Origin: Firmicutes bacterium UBA4882
Lineage (GTDB): Bacteria > Bacillota > UBA4882
Assembly (NCBI GenBank): GCA_002399265.1
Contig: DHDG01000067.1
Location: 1 to 7,225 of the forward strand
Direction of reading: 5' to 3'
DNA length: 7,225 bases
In this document: positions 1 to 5,678 of the stretch, piece by piece
Layout of the letters: each line of letters begins with the position of its first letter
Numbering within the stretch: the first letter of the stretch is position 1
The notes under the pieces: model-generated
Seen by the model: the letters and a program-made list of their open reading frames with translations, nothing else
Databases searched by the model: none
What the model was told of the DNA's origin: nothing
Translations under genes and position numbers: made by a program

Positions 1-1177
1 ATAATGCCTTGACTTGTACTATGTTGCCGGAGCAATCCAAATAAAAGTCGCCTTCGTAAGAGAGATCGGTTAGAATCTGCCGTTCTGTTTGACCATCCGG
101 CATCAGCATCAATAAAAACAACCAGGAATTAGGCGTGCGTTCACTTTCGGAGTCTTGGATCAGGGATTTGTGCTCCCCAATCGCATAGAGACACCCGTCC
201 TTATTGACAACTATTTTTGTAACATTGTTCACCCGATCTATTTTACCATCAAACTCGATCGTTTTTGACCAGGTATTTTGTCCGGCAGAAGTTGTTCTGA
301 CAATATAGGCTGTGGGACTGGAAAAATCGTTTATGGGATCCTTGGATGTCCGGAGATAACCTCCCAGATAAACGTGATCCAGTTCATCGACAATTAGATC
401 CGAACAATGAATATAAGGATTAATCTCCTGATCCCATAAGTGATTGCCGTCAGAAGTCATTTTGTTCAGTATAGAGCGGTTTTCCACAAAAGTAAAGAAG
501 TTGCCGCTACTATCAACACAAAACAAATCATCAGAGCTTCCAATCCAGTCGCGATATGACTGTGTGTGCATTGGCAATCCCCTGGAGCGGTTGAAATCTT
601 CAGTAGCCAATTGTTTTTTGTCATTGAACCCGATCGCGCTCAGTCGATCGTCGGCAATACGTAGATATCTGACATATAGATGTGTGTTTCTTTTCCATAA
701 TAAATTGCCCTTTGAATCAAATTTAATCACGCAACTATCCATATTGTTGCCTTGAGGCACAGTATTTTTGTCTTGAAGCACTGCATTGCTGTCTTGAGGC
801 ACTGCCAGAGCCAGATAGAGATTGTCATTTTGATCAACAAGCATATAGGAAGGATTCGGATGCTCGAAGTCGTGTGTCTTTAACCATTGCCGATTGCCGG
901 AACTGTCGAACTTAACCATTTCAAGTTTGCTTGTTGTCATCATTAGGTACAATTTATCCAAAATCACATAGGAACTGCCGGAATAGTCGGTGAAGGAGTA
1001 CTTATAACGCCTGACACACAAACCTTGACTGAAGAGGATATAGGCAATAAACAGGATCCAGATTGCGGTATCCCATTTCTTCAAACGAGGTCTTCTCTCC
1101 AAGTAAGATGTCATGAACGCGAAAGCGATCGTGATTCCGATCGTCAGAATCAGGTCTGCGTTAAAGAAGAACTTCAG
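1..1177 (-). CDS. Membrane-anchored beta-propeller-like protein, partial (3' end outside window), CTG start
   Basis: The reading frame is open for 392 codons from a CTG at 1177-1175 to the window edge, with no stop, so the C-terminus is missing. CTG is chosen because GAGGAGG lies 7 nt upstream, no ATG/GTG/TTG lies between, and the first residues (KFFFNADLILTIG) align with those of the upstream paralogue (KLYFASGTVFAIL). The first in-frame ATG is codon 22 and would cut the first membrane segment. Residues about 8-25 and 37-54 are hydrophobic segments. The remainder shows repeated blade-like motifs of the form hydrophobic-K-F-D-x-x-G-x-x-x-W: about 87-98, 150-161, 237-248 and 291-303. These resemble PQQ-like/SBBP propeller strands. 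A 7-residue unit is repeated three times at 125-145. Translation is probably coupled to the upstream gene through the CTGA overlap. The protein is probably surface-exposed and membrane-tethered; ligand and function are unknown. Confidence 0.8.
   Translation of the reverse strand, partial: MKFFFNADLILTIGITIAFAFMTSYLERRPRLKKWDTAIWILFIAYILFSQGLCVRRYKYSFTDYSGSSYVILDKLYLMMTTSKLEMVKFDSSGNRQWLKTHDFEHPNPSYMLVDQNDNLYLALAVPQDSNAVLQDKNTVPQGNNMDSCVIKFDSKGNLLWKRNTHLYVRYLRIADDRLSAIGFNDKKQLATEDFNRSRGLPMHTQSYRDWIGSSDDLFCVDSSGNFFTFVENRSILNKMTSDGNHLWDQEINPYIHCSDLIVDELDHVYLGGYLRTSKDPINDFSSPTAYIVRTTSAGQNTWSKTIEFDGKIDRVNNVTKIVVNKDGCLYAIGEHKSLIQDSESERTPNSWLFLLMLMPDGQTERQILTDLSYEGDFYLDCSGNIVQVKAL
743..805 (-). repeat. 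Three tandem 21-bp units, in frame
   Basis: Units lie at 785-805, 764-784 and 743-763. They encode AVPQDSN, AVLQDKN and TVPQGNN, residues 125-145 of the partial propeller protein. The units differ by a few substitutions and keep the frame. The tract sits between two blade-like segments, so it probably forms a surface loop whose length can change by slippage. Confidence 0.9.
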
Positions 1178-2595
1178 GGAAGCACCTCCTCAACCTCATC
1201 CGCCGTGCGATTTGGGCGTTTAGCCCTAAGAAGCTGCCATACGAATAGGGCAATGCCTGTCAATTTAAATATCCAGAGAATCCAGTCCGGCCTAAGCGAG
1301 TGTGCCTTCCAAAGCTGCCGGCCGTCAGGACCATATTTGACAATTGATACTGGTCCGCGTCCCGGACTCAGACTGAACAGGTAAGCATTACCAGCGCCAT
1401 CTGTGTCAAATTCGAATGGTGTTTCCACAAGTTGACTCCAGACAACTGATCCATCTCCTGCGATCTTAATCAGAGAATACTTTTTCTGCTCGGGTTGATA
1501 GGCTTTGTAATGTTCCATCACAACATAGGCGGAATCGGCCGAATCGATGGAATCGCTTTGGATAAAACGTATATCTGTAATCCGATTAGTGTCGCCACGC
1601 TGCCCGGGTGTCAACTCCTTAGTCCAAAGGAGTGTTCCTTCCGGGGAATACTTTTCCAAATAGGCCTCAATACTGTAATATCCAGCGCTATACAAACAAT
1701 CCTGTTGATCAAGCGCCGTAGATGTGCGGATAATCTCAACATTCTCAGCGCTATCAACCTTATCAATGCGGTATTCCCAAAGGGGCTGGGACGGTTGGTC
1801 ATCAGGGGACTGGGACTGCTGGTCAGCAGCGCTCAGCTTGGCTATGACCGAATATCTGTCATAATAAGCCCAAACAATGAAATCGCCGCCGGAATCAATA
1901 TGGAGATCCAGCTTTGTATAGCGTTTTGGATTGAGGATCTCATGAGAGAGCGCAGTCGAACTCAGCAATTGTCCGGTTTCAATGTCATAGTCTTGATATA
2001 GTCTTTGATCAGCCCTTGTGCCCATGACGCGCAGATGATCCTGGAAGAAACGCGTGTCAAAAGCGTTGGTTTCTATGACGCGTTCCCATAAAATCTGGAC
2101 TTCCGGATCAAGTCTGATCAAATGAACGTTGTTATTGGGGGAGCCCACTGGTGGCAATGTACATAAGTATATACCCGCCTTAGGACCGGCGATAGCAAAG
2201 AAGGAGAGGGGAAGGAACTCGCCACCGGAATATAGCCTGTTCCATTGCAGCTTACCAGAGTAATCAAATTTCATGATGCGGGCAGCCGACTCAGAAGGAT
2301 CTCCAGACCTTCTGTGCGAGGAATCTGTGTAGTCAAAAACGTAGCAATTGCCGTACTGATCAGTGCAGGCATCGTATTGATGCAGCGAATCGGTCGGAAT
2401 AAGCAAGGTATGTAATATATAGAGGAGGGCAAACAAGGTAAAGAGTAAATTACCCAATCTGGGCCGCCGGGTTTTTTGATAGTGGTTTGACCGTCGTATC
2501 CGGTTCACCCCTATGGCAGCCAAATATGACACCAGTACGAATGCAATTCCGATCAAGATGGCAAAAACGGTACCCGATGCGAAGTACAGCTTCAC
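1174..2595 (-). CDS. Membrane-anchored beta-propeller-like protein (PQQ/SBBP-like repeats), paralogue of the next gene
   Basis: This 473-aa protein starts at GTG (2595-2593), with GGAGGAG 8 nt upstream. Residues about 8-30 and 48-66 are hydrophobic segments separated by a basic stretch (NRIRR...KTRRPR). A third membrane segment lies at about 438-456, followed by basic RAKRPNR and a short acidic tail. Between them are repeats of the type K-x-x-x-x-G-x-x-x-W: 109-118, 159-170, 314-324, 376-386 and 419-429. Each ends in a conserved Trp, as in PQQ-like or SBBP propeller blades. The bulk of the protein is therefore probably an extracytoplasmic propeller held by membrane helices at both ends. It overlaps the upstream acetyltransferase gene by GTGA and the downstream paralogue by CTGA, so the three are probably co-translated. 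Two short in-frame repeat tracts lie at residues 258-273 and 348-356. No catalytic motif is recognised; a sensor, scaffold or adhesion role is only a guess. Confidence 0.85.
   Translation of the reverse strand: MKLYFASGTVFAILIGIAFVLVSYLAAIGVNRIRRSNHYQKTRRPRLGNLLFTLFALLYILHTLLIPTDSLHQYDACTDQYGNCYVFDYTDSSHRRSGDPSESAARIMKFDYSGKLQWNRLYSGGEFLPLSFFAIAGPKAGIYLCTLPPVGSPNNNVHLIRLDPEVQILWERVIETNAFDTRFFQDHLRVMGTRADQRLYQDYDIETGQLLSSTALSHEILNPKRYTKLDLHIDSGGDFIVWAYYDRYSVIAKLSAADQQSQSPDDQPSQPLWEYRIDKVDSAENVEIIRTSTALDQQDCLYSAGYYSIEAYLEKYSPEGTLLWTKELTPGQRGDTNRITDIRFIQSDSIDSADSAYVVMEHYKAYQPEQKKYSLIKIAGDGSVVWSQLVETPFEFDTDGAGNAYLFSLSPGRGPVSIVKYGPDGRQLWKAHSLRPDWILWIFKLTGIALFVWQLLRAKRPNRTADEVEEVLP
1185..1191 (-). 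promoter_or_regulatory. Ribosome binding site that decides the CTG start
   Basis: On the minus strand this reads GAGGAGG, followed by a 7-nt spacer (1184-1178) and then CTG at 1177-1175. It lies inside the 3' end of the preceding propeller gene (its Glu-Glu-Val codons). The geometry matches the sites serving the GTG start at 2595 (8-nt spacer) and the GTG start at 4394 (7-nt spacer). This is the main argument that the downstream gene begins with CTG. Confidence 0.7.
1528..1554 (-). repeat. Three tandem 9-bp units encoding Asp-Ser-x
   Basis: The core GAATCG recurs every 9 bp on the plus strand and encodes DSI-DSA-DSA (residues 348-356) in the 473-aa propeller protein. It is a short low-complexity loop, in frame. 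Confidence 0.6.
1777..1824 (-). repeat. Two imperfect tandem 24-bp units, in frame
   Basis: The units at 1801-1824 and 1777-1800 share most bases and encode DQQSQSPD and DQPSQPLW (residues 258-273). They form a Gln/Ser/Pro-rich loop within a propeller blade, ahead of the blade's conserved Trp at 273. Confidence 0.7.
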
Positions 2596-3338
2596 GAATG
2601 CATCTCCTCCAGTTCAAACCAATGAATGCGCCGGTCAGGAATAAACCCCGCCTTCAAGGCCAGATTCATTGACTTGCGGTTTTGCTCTTCAATGTGAACG
2701 AAGGTTAATTTGCCCAACGCCCGCAACTTCCTGATCAGTGCGGATGTGATGAGGCTGCCATAACCGTGGCGACGGTAGGGCGGAAGCACTGTCAAAAGAC
2801 CCATTGCCCCATCATCCTGAGTCATTATCCAAGCCGCGAGCTTTCCATCTTCGCGAATCCCAAACGATGGTCCTTTTTTGATACGCTCGGCAATAAAAGC
2901 CTCCGTGGTGTAGGCCGCATAGTCGTAATTGGCAAAGATGAAAGCGGCGTCATCCGGGGTTAGTTCGACTAACGGCGGGTCCTCTTTGTCTGCGGCAGCG
3001 GGAACGACTACGCCGTCGGGCAGGTACAACTTGAGACAGGATAACCGCCAGAGCTCGCGTCGATTTTCGGTAAGATGCGGCAACATCCAATCCTCGATAA
3101 TCGCAAAACAGGTATCATTGCCGGTAAGCCCGGCAGATAAGGTGTAGAACTCATCCTCATTAGCACTACTGATGTAAATCCAGTCCCGATCGCTGCGGCC
3201 TTTAATCATTACGGAATCGCCAGCGATGGAGGCACCGTGGATGGGGTAGTCCCCGATAAAATTGATAATATTGGCGTTGCGGATGCGATCGCGATTCAGA
3301 ATTGCCAGGGCTTGATCCAAGTGAACCATGGGAATCAA
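2592..3338 (-). CDS. GNAT-family N-acetyltransferase (FR47-like C-terminal domain)
   Basis: This 248-aa protein is predicted to transfer an acyl group from acyl-CoA to an unknown amine in the cytoplasm. The C-terminal half (about 123-246) carries the GNAT fold. LLTVLPPYRRHGYGS at 181-195 is motif A, with the CoA pyrophosphate-binding R/Q-x-x-G-x-G as R189, G192 and G194. HIEEQNRKSMNLALKAGF at 215-232 is the motif B strand and helix, with the N220...S223...GF pattern typical of FR47-type enzymes. The N-terminal 120 residues have no clear motif and may be a degenerate second GNAT lobe, as in glycine-acyltransferase-like proteins. The start is TTG at 3338-3336 with AAGGAG 4 nt upstream, a slightly short spacer. 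An ATG three codons later has a 13-nt spacer and is less likely. The stop overlaps the GTG of the downstream propeller gene (GTGA), so the enzyme may modify a product of that operon, but this is inference. Confidence 0.85.
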   Translation of the reverse strand: MIPMVHLDQALAILNRDRIRNANIINFIGDYPIHGASIAGDSVMIKGRSDRDWIYISSANEDEFYTLSAGLTGNDTCFAIIEDWMLPHLTENRRELWRLSCLKLYLPDGVVVPAAADKEDPPLVELTPDDAAFIFANYDYAAYTTEAFIAERIKKGPSFGIREDGKLAAWIMTQDDGAMGLLTVLPPYRRHGYGSLITSALIRKLRALGKLTFVHIEEQNRKSMNLALKAGFIPDRRIHWFELEEMHS

Positions 3339-3364
3339 TCCACTCCTTGCCTAACTCAGTTTAT

Positions 3365-3400
3365 GCGAGCATCACGGCGATCATCACGGAGATCATCACG
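3365..3400. repeat. Three tandem 12-bp units in the HNH-GNAT intergenic gap
   Basis: Units 3365-3376, 3377-3388 and 3389-3400 read GCGAGCATCACG, GCGATCATCACG and GAGATCATCACG, differing by one or two bases. They lie in the 102-bp gap (3339-3440) upstream of the acetyltransferase gene. No convincing promoter or terminator is visible there. They could be a protein-binding array or a simple slippage product. Confidence 0.85.
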
Positions 3401-3440
3401 CTATAGTTGTCTGATCGCAGCTTTCTAGGCGGCGCGATCG

Positions 3441-4394
3441 CTAAGCGGTTCGATCACTGTTCCGGAATTGATCATAGCGCATGCGGAGTAACTCCCGGTT
3501 TGGCCGCAGCAACTTGTTTTCTGGAGTGAAGAAGGGCGTTTCATGCAATCCTTGAATGGCAAACCTAAGGGTCGGGCCATCCGATTCACTCAAAATGTCC
3601 GGGCGCACCTCGAGGACAAAATTGTCCGGGTTAACGCCGATAAAATTATTGTCGAAGGCGGCATGATGCAAGTGGCAGAGCGCCATGCCATTGGAGACGA
3701 CGGGTTCGCCATCCGGGTGGCTGTCCGGGATGATGTGGGCGGCATCAAGTAATTCTTCATGGCGGAGTCGGCAAAAGGCGCATTGCCGCTGATAAGCAGC
3801 CAGTACACGCTCCCGGAAAGTCCTTTGATGCAGACGCACGCGGGTGGCGGCAGTGATGTAATTCCGGCGGGGGGTATCAGTATCCTCACCGGTGAGTAGA
3901 TAATCGCCAAACCCAGCGATATCACTCTGTTCCGGAAGAGTCAGGTATTGCATCTCGTCAACGGTTACCGTAAAGGTGAGCGCCGACGGATCATCATCAG
4001 CAATAAAGACTGGCCAAATCGGAAGATAGCGTCCGGGGGCCACACCGTAAAAATAGATCAGCGGAATCCGGGACGTCATGGCAGTGCGCAGACCGACATT
4101 ATCGCGATGGCTCGGGTCGGTGCCCCGGTAACGGTAGTGCAGAAAGTTGTCTGTGGAAAATGTGTCATTGTAGGGACCATTGGCGACGGTCGTGATTGAT
4201 AATGGCACTTGATGCAGTATGGCAGGTTTGAAGATGCCCTGGGGACCGACGAGCGGGACGCGCCTTCCTTCAAAAGGGAAGCCTTGTTGCAGGAGTGTGC
4301 GCGGGAGTTCGGCGCCATGAATAGCCTTCTGTTTGGCTAGCCAAGTGAAGGCGGCGACTCTGATCTTAGTATCATGTGTGCGATCAAACATCAC
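3441..4394 (-). CDS. HNH endonuclease with N-terminal domain resembling the DNA sulfur-binding domain (probable type IV restriction enzyme)
   Basis: This 317-aa protein starts at GTG (4394-4392), with GAGGAGG 7 nt upstream; the adjacent ATG at 4391 is the alternative. The C-terminal HNH domain (about 195-265) shows a zinc knuckle of C205-x2-C208 and C240-x2-H243. It also shows the conserved LLDAAHIIPD (catalytic-type H220), the SNG asparagine N235, and LHHAAFD with H244. The following VRPDIL...DGP...LHE...RPNRELL...RY tail matches the usual C-terminus of this HNH family. The N-terminal about 150 residues (GFPFEGRRVPLVGPQGIFKP, YRYRGTDPSHRDN, IYFYGVAPGRY) match, from memory, the domain found in ScoMcrA/SprMcrA-like enzymes that bind phosphorothioated DNA. 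Family knowledge predicts cleavage of foreign, backbone-modified DNA without a partner methylase. No dnd modification genes are seen here. The start overlaps the stop of the mini-ORF at 4391-4441, suggesting coupled translation. Confidence 0.85.
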   Translation of the reverse strand: MMFDRTHDTKIRVAAFTWLAKQKAIHGAELPRTLLQQGFPFEGRRVPLVGPQGIFKPAILHQVPLSITTVANGPYNDTFSTDNFLHYRYRGTDPSHRDNVGLRTAMTSRIPLIYFYGVAPGRYLPIWPVFIADDDPSALTFTVTVDEMQYLTLPEQSDIAGFGDYLLTGEDTDTPRRNYITAATRVRLHQRTFRERVLAAYQRQCAFCRLRHEELLDAAHIIPDSHPDGEPVVSNGMALCHLHHAAFDNNFIGVNPDNFVLEVRPDILSESDGPTLRFAIQGLHETPFFTPENKLLRPNRELLRMRYDQFRNSDRTA

Positions 4395-4441
4395 TCGGAT
4401 GCCTCCTCAGCAGATATCGAGAAGTAAAGCCACTTTTTCAT
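4391..4441 (-). CDS. 16-residue mini-ORF copying the start of the 331-aa gene; coupled to the HNH gene
   Basis: ATG at 4441-4439 opens MKKWLYFSISAEEASE and stops at TGA 4393-4391, inside the GTGATG start of the HNH gene. Its first seven codons are identical to those of the upstream 331-aa gene, as part of an exact 25-bp repeat. Its Glu-Glu codons (GAGGAG) form the HNH ribosome binding site. An AAGGGA stretch lies 12 nt upstream of the ATG, a rather long spacer. It could be the scar of a deleted second copy of the 331-aa gene, or a leader peptide that couples HNH translation to the upstream gene. Whether it is translated cannot be told from sequence. Confidence 0.45.
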   Translation of the reverse strand: MKKWLYFSISAEEASE

Positions 4442-4444
4442 GCG
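4420..4444. repeat. 25-bp direct repeat, copy 1
   Basis: An exact 25-bp match to 5433-5457, 1013 bp away in the same orientation. It covers the codons for MKKWLYF plus three bases upstream of the ATG. This copy starts the mini-ORF. Recombination between copies would remove almost the whole 331-aa gene and leave the mini-ORF joined to its upstream region. Confidence 0.95.
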
Positions 4445-4458
4445 TGCTCAGATTCCCT

Positions 4459-5454
4459 TTAAAAACAGTCTGAGTAGGGGACGTTTTTCAGAACGAATAT
4501 TAGTCCCTGCCCGGGTTCAAAGGCTTGCCTTAGACACAGAGTGCGATCACCTAGGGCCGGGACCCCGGAAACATGAGTCTCGGTGATGATGACAGAATCT
4601 ATAAACTCTTTGATGCGCGTGACCCCGATGTATTCTTTATCATCGAGGACAACCTTGTTTGCCCATTCGGCTCCGATCACCAATGGCTTTTTCAACAGAA
4701 TGAAGTTTTCCTCCAGATCCACGATCTGATCAGCAGTGATGCTCAGTTCGGTGTTAAAAAGCCGCTGTTCATCGCCTTCGCCCCACATCATATTTCTAAG
4801 GACGAATCTCTTTTCATGATCGGTGCTATTGACTGCTTCAACTTTAAAGTAGCGTTCATATTCGGCCGATCCGATATAGGCAGAGTTATAGCCGACTGAC
4901 CAAGGGAAAAAGTCTGCCATTTGAACTTGTAAGAAGTCCACTTTCTTTTCGGAAGATCGGGCGTAGCTGTCATATAGTGCAGGATCAAATTTCTCCAGGA
5001 TCTTATATCCGGTAATAACATCTATTTCAAATCCATCTGCGTATTTTATTCTTTTCTTATACACTCTCAAGGGCGCATCGGAAGTTATGTCAGGAGGCGA
5101 AACAGGATCATTGGGGTTCAGTTCTCCCATTGCAAAAGGCTGCCACAGGACAAACGCGCCGAAGAAGTCTTTAAGTGTCCAGTAAGCGCTGTTGCCATCA
5201 TCGCTGGCGCGATATTCAATAAAATCGCAAACCCGTTCTTCAGCCCGTATTTCCTCAATATTCGCGAGCGCGTCAGGTGTCGCCCGGGCAGATTCATTAA
5301 AGTTGTTTTCGGCCATGGCTATAGGTGCTGTTCCGGGAACGACCCCGGAATCGGGCCCGGCCTCCGATTTTTGCCAGGGCTTGAGAAGGATGACCGTGAT
5401 TAGTATGATTGCAATCACGGCAATAATGGCCAAGAAGTAAAGCCACTTTTTCAT
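4459..5454 (-). CDS. Membrane-anchored extracytoplasmic protein of unknown function
   Basis: This 331-aa protein has a basic start (MKK) and one hydrophobic segment at about 4-24 (WLYFLAIIAVIAIILITVILL) with no lipobox or clear cleavage site. It is therefore probably an N-terminal membrane anchor with the rest outside the cell. A Pro/Gly/Ala-rich linker (about 30-60) follows, then a mixed, aromatic-rich domain. Near the C-terminus the layout KKPLVIGAEW (255-264) ... VTRIKEFIDSVIITETHVSGVPAL (278-301) ... PGQGLIFVLK (314-323) resembles a pattern seen in many Bacillota hypothetical surface proteins (PLxxGxxW ... G.GL); this is a weak, remembered resemblance. ATG is at 5454-5452, and GGGAG lies 10 nt upstream. 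Its stop is 17 nt before the mini-ORF that leads into the HNH gene, so the two are probably co-transcribed. I do not recognise a function. Confidence 0.75.
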   Translation of the reverse strand: MKKWLYFLAIIAVIAIILITVILLKPWQKSEAGPDSGVVPGTAPIAMAENNFNESARATPDALANIEEIRAEERVCDFIEYRASDDGNSAYWTLKDFFGAFVLWQPFAMGELNPNDPVSPPDITSDAPLRVYKKRIKYADGFEIDVITGYKILEKFDPALYDSYARSSEKKVDFLQVQMADFFPWSVGYNSAYIGSAEYERYFKVEAVNSTDHEKRFVLRNMMWGEGDEQRLFNTELSITADQIVDLEENFILLKKPLVIGAEWANKVVLDDKEYIGVTRIKEFIDSVIITETHVSGVPALGDRTLCLRQAFEPGQGLIFVLKNVPYSDCF

Positions 5455-5457
5455 GCG
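5433..5457. repeat. 25-bp direct repeat, copy 2
   Basis: This copy contains the true start of the 331-aa gene. Upstream of both copies there is also looser similarity: ACTGTTTT, then TTAAGGGA or TTAAAGGGA, then GCATG. The duplicated unit therefore probably included the translation-initiation region. Confidence 0.95.
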
Positions 5458-5554
5458 ACAATCACTCCCTTAATTCCGTCCAAAACAGTTGGTCAGGATC
5501 ATCCGGTTGGGATTTCGTCAGTCTTACAATGGCTAAGTATGGAAATTATCCCAA

Positions 5555-5579
5555 TTTCGCAAAATTCCTGCTTGCGAAA
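5555..5579. promoter_or_regulatory. Perfect inverted repeat TTTCGCAA-N9-TTGCGAAA in divergent intergenic region
   Basis: The arms at 5555-5562 and 5572-5579 are perfectly complementary, with a 9-nt spacer. Related sites follow at 5628-5635 (TTCGCGAA palindrome) and 5658-5665 (TTTGCGAA). All lie between the divergent starts at 5454 (minus) and 5679 (plus), where an operator would be expected. On the minus strand a GATAAT (5550-5545) lies just downstream and could be a -10 element, but no good -35 is present. No T-run follows either arm, so a terminator is unlikely. Apart from these motifs the 224-bp intergenic region shows nothing clear. Confidence 0.35.
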
Positions 5580-5663
5580 CGAAAGCCGCAAATCGCCCAA
5601 TCCAGCCGAGCAGGGATAGGGAGACCCTTCGCGAAAAGAGTCTTCAGGCGGGCCGTTTTTGCG

Positions 5664-5670
5664 AAGGAGG
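5664..5670 (+). promoter_or_regulatory. Ribosome binding site fixing the start at 5679
   Basis: AAGGAGG is followed by an 8-nt spacer and ATG at 5679. The reading frame is open upstream as far as an ATG at 5529, but that extension has no ribosome binding site and would bury the signal peptide. An ATG at 5673 is too close to the site. Confidence 0.75.
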
Positions 5671-5678
5671 AGATGTGC

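Noticed and set aside
1025..2001. Long plus-strand open frames at 1025-1384 and 1495-2001
   Set aside because: They are antisense to the propeller genes, have no ribosome binding site and encode no recognisable protein; the minus-strand frames have membrane segments and repeated motifs.
3365..3400. CRISPR-like array
   Set aside because: The units are directly adjacent 12-mers without spacers, and no cas gene is present.
3339..3440. Sigma-A promoter for the acetyltransferase operon
   Set aside because: CTATAG on the minus strand was considered as a -10, but no acceptable -35 lies 16-18 nt upstream.
3441..5454. Classical type II restriction-modification pair
   Set aside because: The neighbour of the HNH gene is a membrane-anchored protein without methyltransferase motifs, and the membrane methyltransferase at 6004-6768 is of the ICMT type, which does not act on DNA.
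5462..5545. Minus-strand frame of 27 codons between two stops, ending QPDDPDQLFWTELRE just before the 331-aa gene
   Set aside because: It has no start codon and no recognisable homology. It could be the last scrap of a lost upstream gene, but 27 codons between stops is expected by chance.
5529..5678. N-terminal extension of the secreted-peptide gene from the ATG at 5529
   Set aside because: No ribosome binding site; it would place 50 basic residues before the signal peptide, while AAGGAGG at 5664-5670 clearly serves the ATG at 5679.
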